Origin: Bacillota bacterium | GTDB lineage: Bacteria; Bacillota; Sulfobacillia; JACIYH01 | Direction: 5' to 3' | NCBI GenBank assembly: GCA_030019365.1 | Contig: JASEFA010000002.1 | Coordinates: 514,103-578,102, forward strand | DNA length: 64,000 nt | In this document: piece after piece, positions 32,904 to 42,115 of the stretch | How the letters are laid out: the number at the start of each line of letters is the position of its first letter | Position numbering within the stretch: the stretch's first letter is position 1 | Translations under genes and position numbers: made by a program | The notes under the pieces: generated by a model | Told to the model about the DNA's origin: nothing | Database searches by the model: none | What the model saw: the letters and a program-made list of their open reading frames with translations, nothing else

Positions 32904-33938
32904 TTACCCCCTGCGAGGGGTCAGGAGCACTTTGCGCAGGGTGTGGATCTCCTCCAGCACCCTGCCTGTCCCGCGGGCCACACACAGGAGGGGGTCATCC
33001 GCCAGGTGCACGGGCATTCCCGTTTCTTCCGCCACCAGGCGATCCAGCCCCCTGAGGAGGGAGCCTCCCCCGGTGAGGAATATCCCCCGATCCATGATGT
33101 CAGAGGCCAGTTCGGGCGGGGTACGTTCCAGGGTGGTACGGATGGCCTCCAGGATGGCCCCGACGGGCTCGCTCAGCGCCCGCCTGATTTCTTCGGCCGT
33201 CACCCGCAGGGTACGGGGCAACCCGGTGACCAGATCCCGTCCCCTCACTTCCAGGTCCTGATCGCCGTAGCCCGGGAACGCCGAACCGATCTGAATCTTG
33301 ATCTCCTCGGCCGTCCTCTCCCCGACGAGCAGGTTATACGTTCGCTTGATGTAGGACACGATGGCCTCGTCCATCTCATCCCCAGCCACCCGGATGGACC
33401 GGCAGGTGACTATGCCACCCAGGGAGATGATGGCCACCTCGGTGGTGCCGCCCCCTACATCCACCACCATGTTCCCGGTGGGCTCCTCCACCGGGAGGCC
33501 CGCCCCGATGGCGGCAGCCATGGGTTCTTCGACGAGGTACGCTTCCCGCGCCCCCGCCTGCAGGGTGGCATCCACCACCGCCCTGCGCTCCACCTCGGTC
33601 ACCCCGCTGGGCACCGCCACCACCACGCGGGGGCGCACCAGCCCGCGGTTGGGCAAAGCCTTGTGGATGAAATAGCGGAGCATGGTCATGGTGACGTCGA
33701 AGTCGGCGATCACCCCGTCCTTCATGGGGCGGACGGCCACGATATTCCCCGGGGTACGCCCGATCATGCGCTTGGCTTCCTCGCCCACCGCCAGCACGGC
33801 CCGGCCGTCGCGCTCCATGGCCACCACGGACGGTTCCTGCAGGACGATTCCCCGGCCCCGCACGTGGACCAGGCTGTTGGCGGTGCCCAGGTCGATCCCC
33901 AGGTCGTGCGACAACCATCTGTAGATCGTCGAAAACAC
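32904..33938 (-). CDS. mreB: Actin-like protein MreB
   Basis: Filament-forming ATPase that organises lateral wall synthesis. Actin-fold motifs: [16 protein letters not shown] (phosphate 1), [18 protein letters not shown] (phosphate 2) and [15 protein letters not shown] (adenosine). [20 protein letters not shown] is the usual connecting segment. 344 residues. GTG start. It follows radC by 3 bases, so radC-mreBCD-mrdA-min is probably one transcript. Confidence 0.97.
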   Translation of the reverse strand: MFSTIYRWLSHDLGIDLGTANSLVHVRGRGIVLQEPSVVAMERDGRAVLAVGEEAKRMIGRTPGNIVAVRPMKDGVIADFDVTMTMLRYFIHKALPNRGLVRPRVVVAVPSGVTEVERRAVVDATLQAGAREAYLVEEPMAAAIGAGLPVEEPTGNMVVDVGGGTTEVAIISLGGIVTCRSIRVAGDEMDEAIVSYIKRTYNLLVGERTAEEIKIQIGSAFPGYGDQDLEVRGRDLVTGLPRTLRVTAEEIRRALSEPVGAILEAIRTTLERTPPELASDIMDRGIFLTGGGSLLRGLDRLVAEETGMPVHLADDPLLCVARGTGRVLEEIHTLRKVLLTPRRG

Positions 33939-33941
33939 ACC

Positions 33942-34628
33942 CTATTCCCCTTTCTCCCACCCCAGCCCCGTCTGGCGCAGGCTTATGTAGCTGTCGTCCG
34001 ACAGGATGACGTGGTCAAGGACTTCTATTCCCAGCAGCTTCCCCGCCTCGACGAGGCGCTCCGTGACCAGCACGTCGTCCTGACTGGGCCGGGGATCACC
34101 GGAGGGGTGATTGTGAGCCAGGGCCACCGCGGCCGCGTTGTGGCGGATGCAGGGCTTGAACACCTCGCGGGGATGGGCGATGGATGAAGTCAGGTCTCCC
34201 ACCGACACCGTCTCCACCCCCACCACCCGGTTGGAGGCGTCCACCATCACCACCAGCAGGTGCTCCCGGTCGAGGTAGCGCAGCCTGGGCAGCACCAGCG
34301 CGGCCAGGTCCTGGGCGTTCCGCACCACGGGACGCGGGCCCACCTCCTCCGCCCACAGGCGCCGGGCCAGCTCCACCGTGGCCAGCACCCTCGCCACCTT
34401 GGCAGGTCCCATGCCCTGCCAGCGGGCCAGGTCCTGGGGGGACAGGCACGCCAGCCCGGAAAGGCTGCTCCCGGCCTCCTCCAGCAGCGCGCGCGCCAGA
34501 CCCAGGGCCGACAATCCCTCGCTTCCGCTTCCCAGGACCACCGCCAGCAGTTCGGACGTCGACAGCACCTCCGCACCGTGCCGCATCAGCTTCTCCCGCG
34601 GACGCTCGTCCGGTGGGAGGTCCTTCAT
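33942..34628 (-). CDS. radC: RadC family JAB-domain protein
   Basis: 228-residue protein with an N-terminal helix-hairpin-helix UPF0758 region (LPPDERPREKLMRHGAE, LARWQGMGPAKVARVLATVE). The JAB/MPN metalloprotease-like domain has EVFKPCIRHNAAAVALAHNHPSGDP, with the HxH-x7-D zinc motif. Despite the name, a role in DNA repair is not supported for the family and the substrate is unknown. Usual neighbour of mreB in Firmicutes; a maf gene often found upstream is missing here. Confidence 0.94.
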   Translation of the reverse strand: MKDLPPDERPREKLMRHGAEVLSTSELLAVVLGSGSEGLSALGLARALLEEAGSSLSGLACLSPQDLARWQGMGPAKVARVLATVELARRLWAEEVGPRPVVRNAQDLAALVLPRLRYLDREHLLVVMVDASNRVVGVETVSVGDLTSSIAHPREVFKPCIRHNAAAVALAHNHPSGDPRPSQDDVLVTERLVEAGKLLGIEVLDHVILSDDSYISLRQTGLGWEKGE

Positions 34629-34757
34629 GGTGTACCGGTTGTCCAGGGTAGGGCGCTCCTTCCCTCTCTCTCAAGAAACGGAGATTGGGAGCCGCCTCAC
34701 TCATGGAACCCGGGGCCGCCGCACTCCGCACGTGGGCCCGGCGGCCGCCGTACGCGG

Positions 34758-35015
34758 TCACCTGCGCCACCAGAGGATGATCCCCACCAGTGCCCCCGCC
34801 GCCCCCAGGAGGTTCACCTGCAGGCCGAGACCCAGGGTGAACGATATCACCCGCAGGTCAAAGGAACAAGGTCCCAGGGCCACCCCCCTGCTCCGGGATA
34901 GCACCGCCAGGGCAGGGAATGCGGACCCCAGGATATCCCCCACCAGGGTGCCCAGGACCAGACCCGCCAGAAGGAGGATCACCAGGGATACTCCCTCTCT
35001 CGTCCTGCGTCGCAC
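34758..35015 (-). CDS. DUF4321 family small membrane protein
   Basis: 85-residue protein with two hydrophobic segments (about 9-32 and 56-80) and a very basic N-terminus. It matches the DUF4321 proteins found near radC/folC in Firmicutes: GLVLGTLVGDILG then LNLLGAAGALVGIILWWR-like end. Function is unknown. It stands 129 bases upstream of radC and 121 bases after folC on the same strand. Confidence 0.75.
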   Translation of the reverse strand: MRRRTREGVSLVILLLAGLVLGTLVGDILGSAFPALAVLSRSRGVALGPCSFDLRVISFTLGLGLQVNLLGAAGALVGIILWWRR

Positions 35016-35136
35016 CGGCCTTCCCTCCTTCCCCCACCAGGAACGGACACACGCCTACACATTTCGCCACGGACGGCACGATTCCTTTCCCAGGTTGATA
35101 TGGGATCACATGGTAGTATTGGCTCGTCCTGGTGTT

Positions 35137-36462
35137 TTATTCTGGGGCGGACGCACAGGTGGGACCCACCCGCGAGGCCAGCCGGGCCCGCAACAGGGAC
35201 CGGGCCGGACCGATGAGGTAGATGGAGCCGGCTACCACCACCATGTCCTCGGGAGAAGCTGCCGCCAGCCCCCCTTCCAGGGCCGCCGCCAGGTCGGGTT
35301 CCACGCGCACCTCCCCGCAGAGGGGACGGGCCAGCTCGGCGATACGTTCCGGATTCCCCGCCCGGGGGCTCACCGGGGAGGTGGCCACCAGCACATCGGC
35401 GGCCGGGGCCAGCAGCCCCACCATGGCCTCAGCGTTCTTGTCCCGGAGGATACCGAGCACCATGACCAGCCTCCGCCGGGGGAACATCTCCAGCGCCTCC
35501 CGCAGGGCGGCGGCACCATCGGCATTGTGGGCGGCGTCGATGACCACCAGGGGGCGTTCGCCCAGCACCTCGAGCCGGCCCGGCCACCGGCACCCGGCCA
35601 CCCCTTCCCGCACTGCCCGCTCCGGCAGACCCGGTACCCCCACCTCCAGGGCGGTCACGGCACAGGCCGTGTTGCCCTGCTGGTGGCGACCCGCCAGGGG
35701 GACGTGCAGGCCGCAGAACTCGCGAGTGGGGCAGTGGAGGTCCAGTTCCTGGCCCCGCCAGTCACAATACCGTTCCTGCCAGGTGAAATCCTGCCCCGCC
35801 ACCAGCAGGGGCGCGCCCCTGTCGCGGGCCACCCGCGCGATTACCTCCAGGGCATCGGGGTCGCGGGCTCCGGTGACCACCGGCCGACCGGGCTTGATGA
35901 TACCGGCCTTCTCGAAGGCGATCTTGGCTACAGTCTGGCCCAGCCGGTCGGTGTGGTCCAGGGCGATGTTGGATATGACGCATGCCAGGGGCTGCGATAT
36001 CACGTTGGTGGCGTCAAACCTGCCCCCCAGCCCCACTTCCAGGACCGCGTAGTCCACCCGGCGGGCGGCGAAGTAACACATGGCCACCAGGGTTATGAAC
36101 TCAAATTCGGTGGGATGGTCCATCCCATCCGCCACCACCCTGTCCGCCAGAGGGCGGAGGCGTTTCACCCACGCCCCCACATCCCTCTCCGGGATGCACT
36201 GCCCGTCCACCTGAATGCGCTCCCGGAACTCCTCCAGGTAAGGGGAAACGTACATCCCCACCCGGTATCCTGCCGCTGTGAGCACCGACGCAGCCATGGC
36301 CGTAACCGACCCCTTGCCGTTGGTGCCGGCCACGTGGATCACCCGCAGGCCTTCCTGTGGGTTCCCCGCCAGTTCGAGCAGCCTGGTGATGCGCTCCAGC
36401 CCCAGTCGGGAGCCAAAGCGGCCCAGGCCGCGGATGTACTCCAGGGCTTCCTCGTACTCCAT
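35137..36462 (-). CDS. folC: Folylpolyglutamate synthase / dihydrofolate synthase
   Basis: Mur-ligase family enzyme that adds glutamates to folates (and dihydropteroate in bifunctional forms). The P-loop is VAGTNGKGSVTAM near residue 48. GMYVSPYLEEFRERIQVDG, LGGRFDATNVISQP, ISNIALDHTDRLGQT and the C-terminal IDAAHNADGAAALREAL are family landmarks. 441 residues, standard size. Sits 102 bases after valS, the conserved valS-folC pair. Confidence 0.95.
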   Translation of the reverse strand: MEYEEALEYIRGLGRFGSRLGLERITRLLELAGNPQEGLRVIHVAGTNGKGSVTAMAASVLTAAGYRVGMYVSPYLEEFRERIQVDGQCIPERDVGAWVKRLRPLADRVVADGMDHPTEFEFITLVAMCYFAARRVDYAVLEVGLGGRFDATNVISQPLACVISNIALDHTDRLGQTVAKIAFEKAGIIKPGRPVVTGARDPDALEVIARVARDRGAPLLVAGQDFTWQERYCDWRGQELDLHCPTREFCGLHVPLAGRHQQGNTACAVTALEVGVPGLPERAVREGVAGCRWPGRLEVLGERPLVVIDAAHNADGAAALREALEMFPRRRLVMVLGILRDKNAEAMVGLLAPAADVLVATSPVSPRAGNPERIAELARPLCGEVRVEPDLAAALEGGLAAASPEDMVVVAGSIYLIGPARSLLRARLASRVGPTCASAPE

Positions 36463-36564
36463 GACCCGGCTCCTCTCCCACCTCCGCCGGCAGGGATGAC
36501 GGCCGGCCGAGGACGCATCCTGTCCGTCCGGGCCCGATGTCCTGGCCCGGGTGGCCGTGGCCCG

Positions 36565-39195
36565 TCAACTCTCAAGCAATTGCAGGCGCTCCCTGAGCTT
36601 CCGCACCTTTTCGAGGGCCTCCTGGTGCCGGGCCCGCATCTCCTCCACCACCCCCGCGGGGGCCCGCTCCAGGAATCGGGGATGAGCCAGCCGGGCCTCC
36701 ACCCTCTCCAGTTCGAATTCCACCTGCCTGAGCTGGGTGCGGGTCCGCTCCGCCTCCCTGGATACGTCTACCACGCCCTCCAGGGGTACGAACACCTCCA
36801 CCCCCCGTACCACCGAGGCCACCGCCCGGGCGGGCCGGCTCTCCCCTGCCCGTGCCAACTCCAGCGGCTCGCTCCAGGACAGCCGGGAAATCATGTCCCG
36901 TCCCGCCGCCAGCACCCGTACCGTCTCCGGGTCGGCGTGCGCCACCGCCGTCGCCGGTTGCCCCGGTCCCACCCCCACCTCGGCCCGCAGGTTGCGGATG
37001 GCCCGCGTCACCTCCATCCACAGTCCCACCTGCTCCTCGGCTGCCCGGTCCACGAGATCCGGCCTGCTGCCGGGCCAGGGCGCCACCACCAGGGCGGGAC
37101 CCTCGTGGGGGAGCTGCTGCCAGATCTCCTCCGTGATGAAGGGGACAAATGGGTGCAGGAGCCGCAGGACGCCCTCCAGGACCAGCCACAGCGTGCGCTG
37201 GGCGGCCAGGCGCCCCGGCCCGTCTTCCGCCAGGCGGGCCTTGGTCATCTCGATGTACCAGTCGCAGTACTCATCCCAGATGAAGTCGTACAGTGCGCGC
37301 GCCGCCTCCCCCAGCTGGAACTCCTCCAGGAGCCCGGCGACCTGGTCGCGCACGCGCGCGTAGCGGCTCAGAATCCAGCGGTCGGCCAGAGCCAGGGGGG
37401 CCTGGGCGTCCGGGTCGAAACCCTCCAGGTTCATGAGCACGAAGCGGGCGGCATTCCACAGCTTGTTGCAGAAGTTGCGCGCTCCCTCCACCTTCTCCCA
37501 GTAGAACCGGAAGTCGTTGCCCGGGGTGTTGCCCATGATGAGGGAAAGGCGCAGGCTGTCGGCACCGTACTTCTCGATGGCTTCTACGGGATCGACGCCT
37601 GTGCCGCGCGACTTGGACATCCTCTCCCCCTCGGCGTCCCGTACCAGCCCATGGAGGAGTACGTAGTGGAAAGGCTTCTTCCCCATGAACTCCAGACCCA
37701 TGAAAACCATGCGGGCCACCCAGAAAAAGAGGATGTCGTACCCGGTCACCAGCACCGAAGTGGGATAGAAGTACTCCAGCTCGGGGGTGCGCTCGGGCCA
37801 TCCCAGGGTGGAGAAGGGCCACAGGGCGGACGAGAACCAGGTGTCCAGTACGCTCTCGTCCTGCTCCAGGCGCTCGGAGCCGCAGTGGGAGCACTCCGTG
37901 GGGTCGGTCCGCGACACGGTGATCTCGCCGCACTCGTGGCAGTGCCAGGCGGGGATGCGATGGCCCCACCAGATCTGCCGGGAGATGCACCAGTCGCGGA
38001 TGTTCTCCAGCCAGTTGAGGTACACCCGGGTGAAGCGCTCGGGTACGATGACGATCTCACCCGTCTTCACCCCCTCCATGGCCGGCTCCGCCAGGGGCTT
38101 CATGCGCACGAACCACTGCCGGGAGAGGAGGGGCTCCACCACCGTGTCGCACCGGTAGCAGTGCCCCAGGGCCATGGTGTGGGTTTCTTCCTTCTCGATG
38201 AGCCCGGCCGCCCGCAGGTCATCCAGGATGGCCCGCCGGCACTCCTCGCGGGTCATGCCCGCATAGCGCCCGGCCTCTTCCGTCATGTTGCCATCGGCGT
38301 CGATGACGGCGATGGCCGGCAACCCGTGCCGGGCGGCCACCTCGAAGTCGTCGGCATCGTGGGCCGGGGTGATCTTCACCGCCCCGGTACCGAAGGCGGG
38401 GTCCACCGCCCGGTCGGCGATCACCGCCACGGGCCGGTTCACCATGGGCACCACCACGGTCCTGCCCACGGCCTCCCGGTAGCGTTCGTCGTCGGGGTGC
38501 ACCGCCACCGCCGTGTCCCCCAGGATGGTCTCCGGGCGCGTGGTGGCCACCGTCAGGTATCCGGACCCATCGGCGTAGGGATAGCCGACGTACCAGAGGG
38601 TGCCCGCCCGTTCCTCCCGCTCCACCTCCAGGTCCGACAGAGCCGTGCGGCACTCGGGGCACCAGTTCACGATGTACTCCCCCCGGTAAATGAGACCCTT
38701 CTCCCACAACCGCACGAATACTTCTCGCACCGCCCGCGAGCAGCCCTCGTCCATGGTGAAGCGCTTACGCGACCAGTCACATGACGCCCCCAGGCGCCTG
38801 AGCTGGGAGATGATGGTGGCCTCGTACTCGTCCTTCCACGCCCAGACCCGCTCGAGGAATTTCTCCCGCCCCAGGTCGTGCCGGCTCAGGCCTTCTTTTG
38901 CCAGCCGCTTTTCCACTACGTGCTGGGTGGCGATGCCGGCATGGTCGGTCCCCGGCACCCACAGGGCCTCGTAACCCTGCGTCCTCCGCCAGCGGATGAG
39001 GATGTCCTGCATGGTGTTGTCCAGAGCGTGCCCGATGTGCAGAGATCCGGTTACGTTAGGCGGCGGTATGACGATGCAGAAGGGCTCCCGCGCCCGGTTC
39101 ACGCGGGCCCCGAAGTACCGCCCCTCCAGCCAGAACCGGTACCGCTCTGCCTCGACCGCCTTGGGGTCATACACCGGAGGCAATCTCACCTGCAT
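36565..39195 (-). CDS. valS: Valyl-tRNA synthetase
   Basis: Charges tRNA-Val; class I enzyme with editing domain. HIGH motif in PPPNVTGSLHIGHALDNT; KMSKS loop in ERMSKSRGTGVDP. The CP1 editing domain contains TTRPETILGDTAVAVHPDDE. A C-terminal coiled-coil tRNA arm (about residues 800-876) ends in EKVRKLRERLQLLES. 876 residues, normal length. ATG at 39195 with GGAGGGGG upstream. Controlled by the T-box in its leader. Confidence 0.97.
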   Translation of the reverse strand: MQVRLPPVYDPKAVEAERYRFWLEGRYFGARVNRAREPFCIVIPPPNVTGSLHIGHALDNTMQDILIRWRRTQGYEALWVPGTDHAGIATQHVVEKRLAKEGLSRHDLGREKFLERVWAWKDEYEATIISQLRRLGASCDWSRKRFTMDEGCSRAVREVFVRLWEKGLIYRGEYIVNWCPECRTALSDLEVEREERAGTLWYVGYPYADGSGYLTVATTRPETILGDTAVAVHPDDERYREAVGRTVVVPMVNRPVAVIADRAVDPAFGTGAVKITPAHDADDFEVAARHGLPAIAVIDADGNMTEEAGRYAGMTREECRRAILDDLRAAGLIEKEETHTMALGHCYRCDTVVEPLLSRQWFVRMKPLAEPAMEGVKTGEIVIVPERFTRVYLNWLENIRDWCISRQIWWGHRIPAWHCHECGEITVSRTDPTECSHCGSERLEQDESVLDTWFSSALWPFSTLGWPERTPELEYFYPTSVLVTGYDILFFWVARMVFMGLEFMGKKPFHYVLLHGLVRDAEGERMSKSRGTGVDPVEAIEKYGADSLRLSLIMGNTPGNDFRFYWEKVEGARNFCNKLWNAARFVLMNLEGFDPDAQAPLALADRWILSRYARVRDQVAGLLEEFQLGEAARALYDFIWDEYCDWYIEMTKARLAEDGPGRLAAQRTLWLVLEGVLRLLHPFVPFITEEIWQQLPHEGPALVVAPWPGSRPDLVDRAAEEQVGLWMEVTRAIRNLRAEVGVGPGQPATAVAHADPETVRVLAAGRDMISRLSWSEPLELARAGESRPARAVASVVRGVEVFVPLEGVVDVSREAERTRTQLRQVEFELERVEARLAHPRFLERAPAGVVEEMRARHQEALEKVRKLRERLQLLES

Positions 39196-39290
39196 CTGCC
39201 CGACCCCCTCCTCTCTTCCTCACCCGGTAGCCGCCTGCGGCCGGGACCCCCCTGCTGCTGGAAGGGGGCGCCGGGCCGGGGGACGCAGGA

Positions 39291-39318
39291 GGCCCCTCCC
39301 GCAAGGACGGGAGGGGCC
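39291..39318 (-). terminator. valS T-box terminator hairpin
   Basis: An 11-bp perfect stem (GGCCCCTCCCG with CGGGAGGGGCC) lies directly after the T-box core and is mutually exclusive with the antiterminator. The following bases are C-rich with few T, so the U tract is poor, a departure from the leuS version. Confidence 0.75.
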
Positions 39319-39622
39319 CGTGGTACCACCTTGCTGCTGCCCGGCCCCGCCTCCCGCCGCCCGAGGCAAGGGCCAACGCGTCGGGCGCTCGCACAGCACT
39401 CGCTTCCCGCTAACGGGGGTGTCCGTCCCGGCCTGGAACCCGCCGCTGCCCATCCGGCTTCCGCCCCTATCTGTCGGCGCAAACGGTCACGGGCAGCCTG
39501 TCGCGGGTTTGGCCGGACACCTCGGGGGCGACCTTCGGACTTCCCGCGCCGGGGGACCTCACAGCCCAGGGTCCCCCTCTCTGGGGGCGGGAGGACGTCC
39601 TACTCCTCCCCTTCATCGCTTT
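39319..39622 (-). promoter_or_regulatory. T-box leader of valS (GUC specifier)
   Basis: Same architecture as the leuS leader. A GGGG/CCCC helix (39608-39611 on the 5' side) and GGAC/GTCC helix enclose a loop with AGGAGTA opposite GAAGGTCG. The specifier codon GTC (Val) is at 39530-39532, in exactly the place CTC occupies in leuS. The AGAGAG bulge and GCTGTGA distal loop follow, then CCCCGTTAG, then the antiterminator core AAGGTGGTACCACGG (39318-39332). It senses uncharged tRNA-Val. There is no tRNA inside this leader. Confidence 0.92.
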
Positions 39623-40188
39623 GCCGCCATTATATCTTCCCGCCCCCGCCCGCGCAAGCAGCGAGCAACCGCCAGGCCGGCGGCCCGGTCGCGAGAGACC
39701 TCCATCAGAAGGAGATCGCGAAATCCCCGCTCCCGCCGGGCTCCGGCCCGCAGGATGCCGCGCACCCGGAAGCCGCACTTGCGGTAGCAGCGAACGGCGC
39801 GGGCATTGTCAGCGTAAACGCGCAGGTACAGGCGCAGGAGTCGGGTGGTGGAGAATATGTAGCCGAGGTAGGTGCAGAGGGCATCCGCCCCCATCCCCTG
39901 ACCCCAGAAGTCCTTCTCGCCGATGCACATGTGCAACTCGGCTTCCCGGAGCCGCCACGATACGTCGCGCAGGGCCAGGTAGCCGATCAGCCGGCCGGAG
40001 CGAGTATTGATGGCCATGCAGAGCCGCTCCGACTGCGGGGGAGGAAAGTCCCATGGCCCCCCTCCCGTACCCATCAACCGGGCCGTTTCCGGATCCCGCA
40101 TCCATAAACCTACCGTCTGGCGGTGATCGTCCCTGAGGGGTTCCAGCACGACTTTGCGCCCCGGCCAGACCCGGCCTCCTCCGCGCAC
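39613..40188 (-). CDS. GNAT family N-acetyltransferase (RimJ/RimL-like)
   Basis: 191-residue acetyl-CoA-dependent transferase. The fold is visible as VVLEPLRDDHRQTVGLWM, then RLIGYLALRDVSW. The acetyl-CoA-binding loop region is GEKDFWGQGMGADAL (R/Q-x-x-G-x-G/A variant), and YADNARAVRCYRKCGFRVRGILR is the typical C-terminal motif of the RimJ/RimL group. The substrate is unknown: it may be a protein N-terminus or a small molecule. Its final codons contain the promoter of the valS T-box. Confidence 0.88.
   Translation of the reverse strand: MRGGGRVWPGRKVVLEPLRDDHRQTVGLWMRDPETARLMGTGGGPWDFPPPQSERLCMAINTRSGRLIGYLALRDVSWRLREAELHMCIGEKDFWGQGMGADALCTYLGYIFSTTRLLRLYLRVYADNARAVRCYRKCGFRVRGILRAGARRERGFRDLLLMEVSRDRAAGLAVARCLRGRGREDIMAAKR
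39629..39657 (-). promoter_or_regulatory. Promoter of the valS T-box leader
   Basis: TTGCGC (39652-39657) and a perfect TATAAT (39629-39634) with a 17-base spacer on the minus strand, lying inside the last 15 codons of the acetyltransferase gene. Initiation near 39622 would start just before Stem I. Confidence 0.75.
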
Positions 40189-40308
40189 AGACAGCCCCCC
40201 CGCGCCCCGGTACTCAGAGCCATCCTATTCGACGCGGGCAGGGTTAACCCTTTATGTAAATCAATCCAACTCTCGGCCACCCCAAACCCCCAGCCGCCCA
40301 AAAACCTC

Positions 40309-40719
40309 TCATGATCCGGGTTGCTTTCTAATGCGCAGCCCTAGCATCTCGCTGGTGTGGCGGTCAAGCCGCTCTTGGTGAGCGGCCAACCTCTCCTCAA
40401 TCCTGGCCAGCGCATCCAGGACCAACTGGCGCCCGTCGAACAGACCTCTGATCCTGTCAATGATTTCTGACTCCATGCGGACTTCCAGCTTCGTCATGCG
40501 CTCCTCCAGGCGCTCCTGCCCCCTCCGCAGCTCCTCCTGGCCTCGCCGCAGTTCGTCCTGCCCCTGCCACAGTTGACGCTGCCCGTTCCGCAGCTCCCCC
40601 TGGCCTCGCCGCAGCTCGTCCTGCCCCTCTTGGAGGGTGAACACGGTTCGGCAGAGGTTTTCCTGCCCCTGGAGTAACGTCTCAATTCCTTCCACAATCC
40701 TCTGCAGCAACTGCTCCAA
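40309..40719 (-). CDS. Coiled-coil repeat protein of unknown function
   Basis: 136-residue, highly charged protein built of near-perfect seven-residue repeats of the type LRRGQEE/LRNGQRQ/LWQGQDE over about residues 28-70. Regular Leu at one position predicts a long coiled coil. A second helical stretch covers about 75-125 (LVLDALARIEERLAAHQERLD, in parts), so it probably forms a homo-oligomeric rod. No enzyme motif, signal peptide or membrane segment is seen. It has its own promoter (40755-40783), is monocistronic, and lies between an ATP-grasp gene and an acetyltransferase. Function unknown. Confidence 0.7.
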   Translation of the reverse strand: MEQLLQRIVEGIETLLQGQENLCRTVFTLQEGQDELRRGQGELRNGQRQLWQGQDELRRGQEELRRGQERLEERMTKLEVRMESEIIDRIRGLFDGRQLVLDALARIEERLAAHQERLDRHTSEMLGLRIRKQPGS

Positions 40720-40754
40720 CCCCAGAGCCTCCCTCCACCAACTTGTCCACCCGG

Positions 40755-40783
40755 ATTATACCATGAGGCAGCCTCTGTGGAAA
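40755..40783 (-). promoter_or_regulatory. Promoter of the coiled-coil protein gene
   Basis: TTTCCA (40778-40783) and TATAAT (40755-40760) separated by 17 bases on the minus strand, 36 bases before the start codon. Confidence 0.65.
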
Positions 40784-40915
40784 GAGATTCCTTGGAGAAA
40801 TTTGGCGAGAGTTGCTACTCCTTGTCGAAGAGATGCAACGGCTGCCCCCGGGTCATGCGGACCGCCTGGCTCCAACACTTCCCTCCGGGTGGCAGAGCGC
40901 TCAGGACACGGGGGC

Positions 40916-41953
40916 CTAGGCCAGCATGCGTCTTTCCACGAGAAGGCCGCTGGCCAGGTGACTCATTCCCAGGCGGAACAGGGCCACGTCCAGAATGCCG
41001 TTGACCAGCTCCTCATAGGTCCATCCCTCGGCCGCCGCCGCCCGGGGCAGGTCGGAAAAACGCGGAGCCAGTCCCGGCAGGGGGTTGATCTCCAACACCC
41101 GGGGACGGCCGGCCGCATCCAGGCGCAGGTCCACCCGGGCCACGTCCCGGCAACGCAGGGCACGGAAAGCGCGTCGGGCAAGGTCCACCAGTTCCGCCGC
41201 CAACCGTTCATCCACCGGGGCGGGACACAGGTAATAGCGGTCCTCGTCCCAGTGTTCCTTGAAATGGCGCGAGTAGACCGCCCCATGCTCGGGAGGCACC
41301 GGGTCGAAGTTGATCTCCATGAGGGGGAAGGCGTGCAGGAACCGGTTGCCAACCAGGCCCACGGTGAACTCCCGCCCGGGCAGAAACTCCTCCACCAGGG
41401 CCTCCTGCCGGTAGAGGTCCCGCACCAGGTCCACCTGGCGCACCAGGTCAGTTTCCCCGTACACCACCGATCCCGGCCCCACCCCCATGCTGGAACCCTC
41501 GTGGGCCGGCTTCACGAAGAGGGGAAAACGCAGGCCACTTACGTCAATCTCCTCACCGGGGGCGACCAGATGAAAGGCGGGCGTGGGAACGCCACACTCC
41601 CTGAGCACCACCTTGGCGAGGGGTTTGTCCAGGCACAGGGCCAGGGACAGTACCCCCGACCCCGCGTAGGGGATGCCCAGCATCTCCAGCAGGGCGGGCA
41701 CGTGGGATTCGCGGCTCTCCCCTCTCAAGCCCTCCGCCAGGTTGAACACCACCTGGGGGTTCTCCTCGCGGATGCGTTCGGGCAGGAACTCGTCCGCTTC
41801 CAGGAACACCACCTGGTGTCCGCCCTGGCGGAGGGCATCCGCCACCGCCATCACGGTGGCAGGCGAATCGTACTCGGCCTGGGCGTCCGGAGGTTCATCA
41901 TCCTCGGGCTCACGGGCCTTCCTCAGGTTGAAGGTGAGACCTATGCGCGCCAT
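40916..41953 (-). CDS. ATP-grasp ligase, D-alanine-D-alanine ligase-like
   Basis: 345-residue ATP-grasp enzyme related to Ddl. Motifs: VVFNLAEGLRGESRESHVPALLEMLGIPY (N-terminal, in parts), ALCLDKPLAKVVLRECGVPTP, FPLFVKPAHEGSSMGVG (glycine loop), EEFLPGREFTVGLVGNR and ARVDLRLDAAGRPRVLEINPLPGL (metal ligands Asp/Glu/Asn). The substrate-binding part differs from true Ddl (for example DPVPPEHGAVYSRHFKEHWDED), so a different dipeptide or amino-acid product is likely. ATG at 41953 with GGAAGAG upstream. Monocistronic with its own promoter. Confidence 0.85.
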   Translation of the reverse strand: MARIGLTFNLRKAREPEDDEPPDAQAEYDSPATVMAVADALRQGGHQVVFLEADEFLPERIREENPQVVFNLAEGLRGESRESHVPALLEMLGIPYAGSGVLSLALCLDKPLAKVVLRECGVPTPAFHLVAPGEEIDVSGLRFPLFVKPAHEGSSMGVGPGSVVYGETDLVRQVDLVRDLYRQEALVEEFLPGREFTVGLVGNRFLHAFPLMEINFDPVPPEHGAVYSRHFKEHWDEDRYYLCPAPVDERLAAELVDLARRAFRALRCRDVARVDLRLDAAGRPRVLEINPLPGLAPRFSDLPRAAAAEGWTYEELVNGILDVALFRLGMSHLASGLLVERRMLA

Positions 41954-42083
41954 CTCTTCCCTTTCCCCTTGCGCGTCCCGCCGCAAAAGATAAGGAACCA
42001 GAACATGACGTCCCGGCTCCTTTCATCCCTTCCCTGAACCCGCGAGCCGCAGCGGGATCGCGTCTGTGTGCTTTTCGCCCCCG

Positions 42084-42111
42084 ATTATACCATGGTCTCC
42101 CCTGCCGTCAA
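42084..42111 (-). promoter_or_regulatory. Promoter of the ATP-grasp gene
   Basis: TTGACG (42106-42111) and TATAAT (42084-42089) with a 16-base spacer on the minus strand, starting five bases after the stop of the upstream protease gene. Confidence 0.75.
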
Positions 42112-42115
42112 CGGC

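Noticed and set aside
34378..38784. 1468-codon open frame on the plus strand
   Set aside because: It is the antisense of radC, DUF4321, folC and valS. Its product is Arg/His/Pro-rich with no motif, as expected for the reverse frame of GC-rich genes.
40516..40640. CRISPR-like or satellite repeat
   Set aside because: The 21-base periodicity is the coding DNA of heptad repeats in an open frame; units differ and have no spacers.
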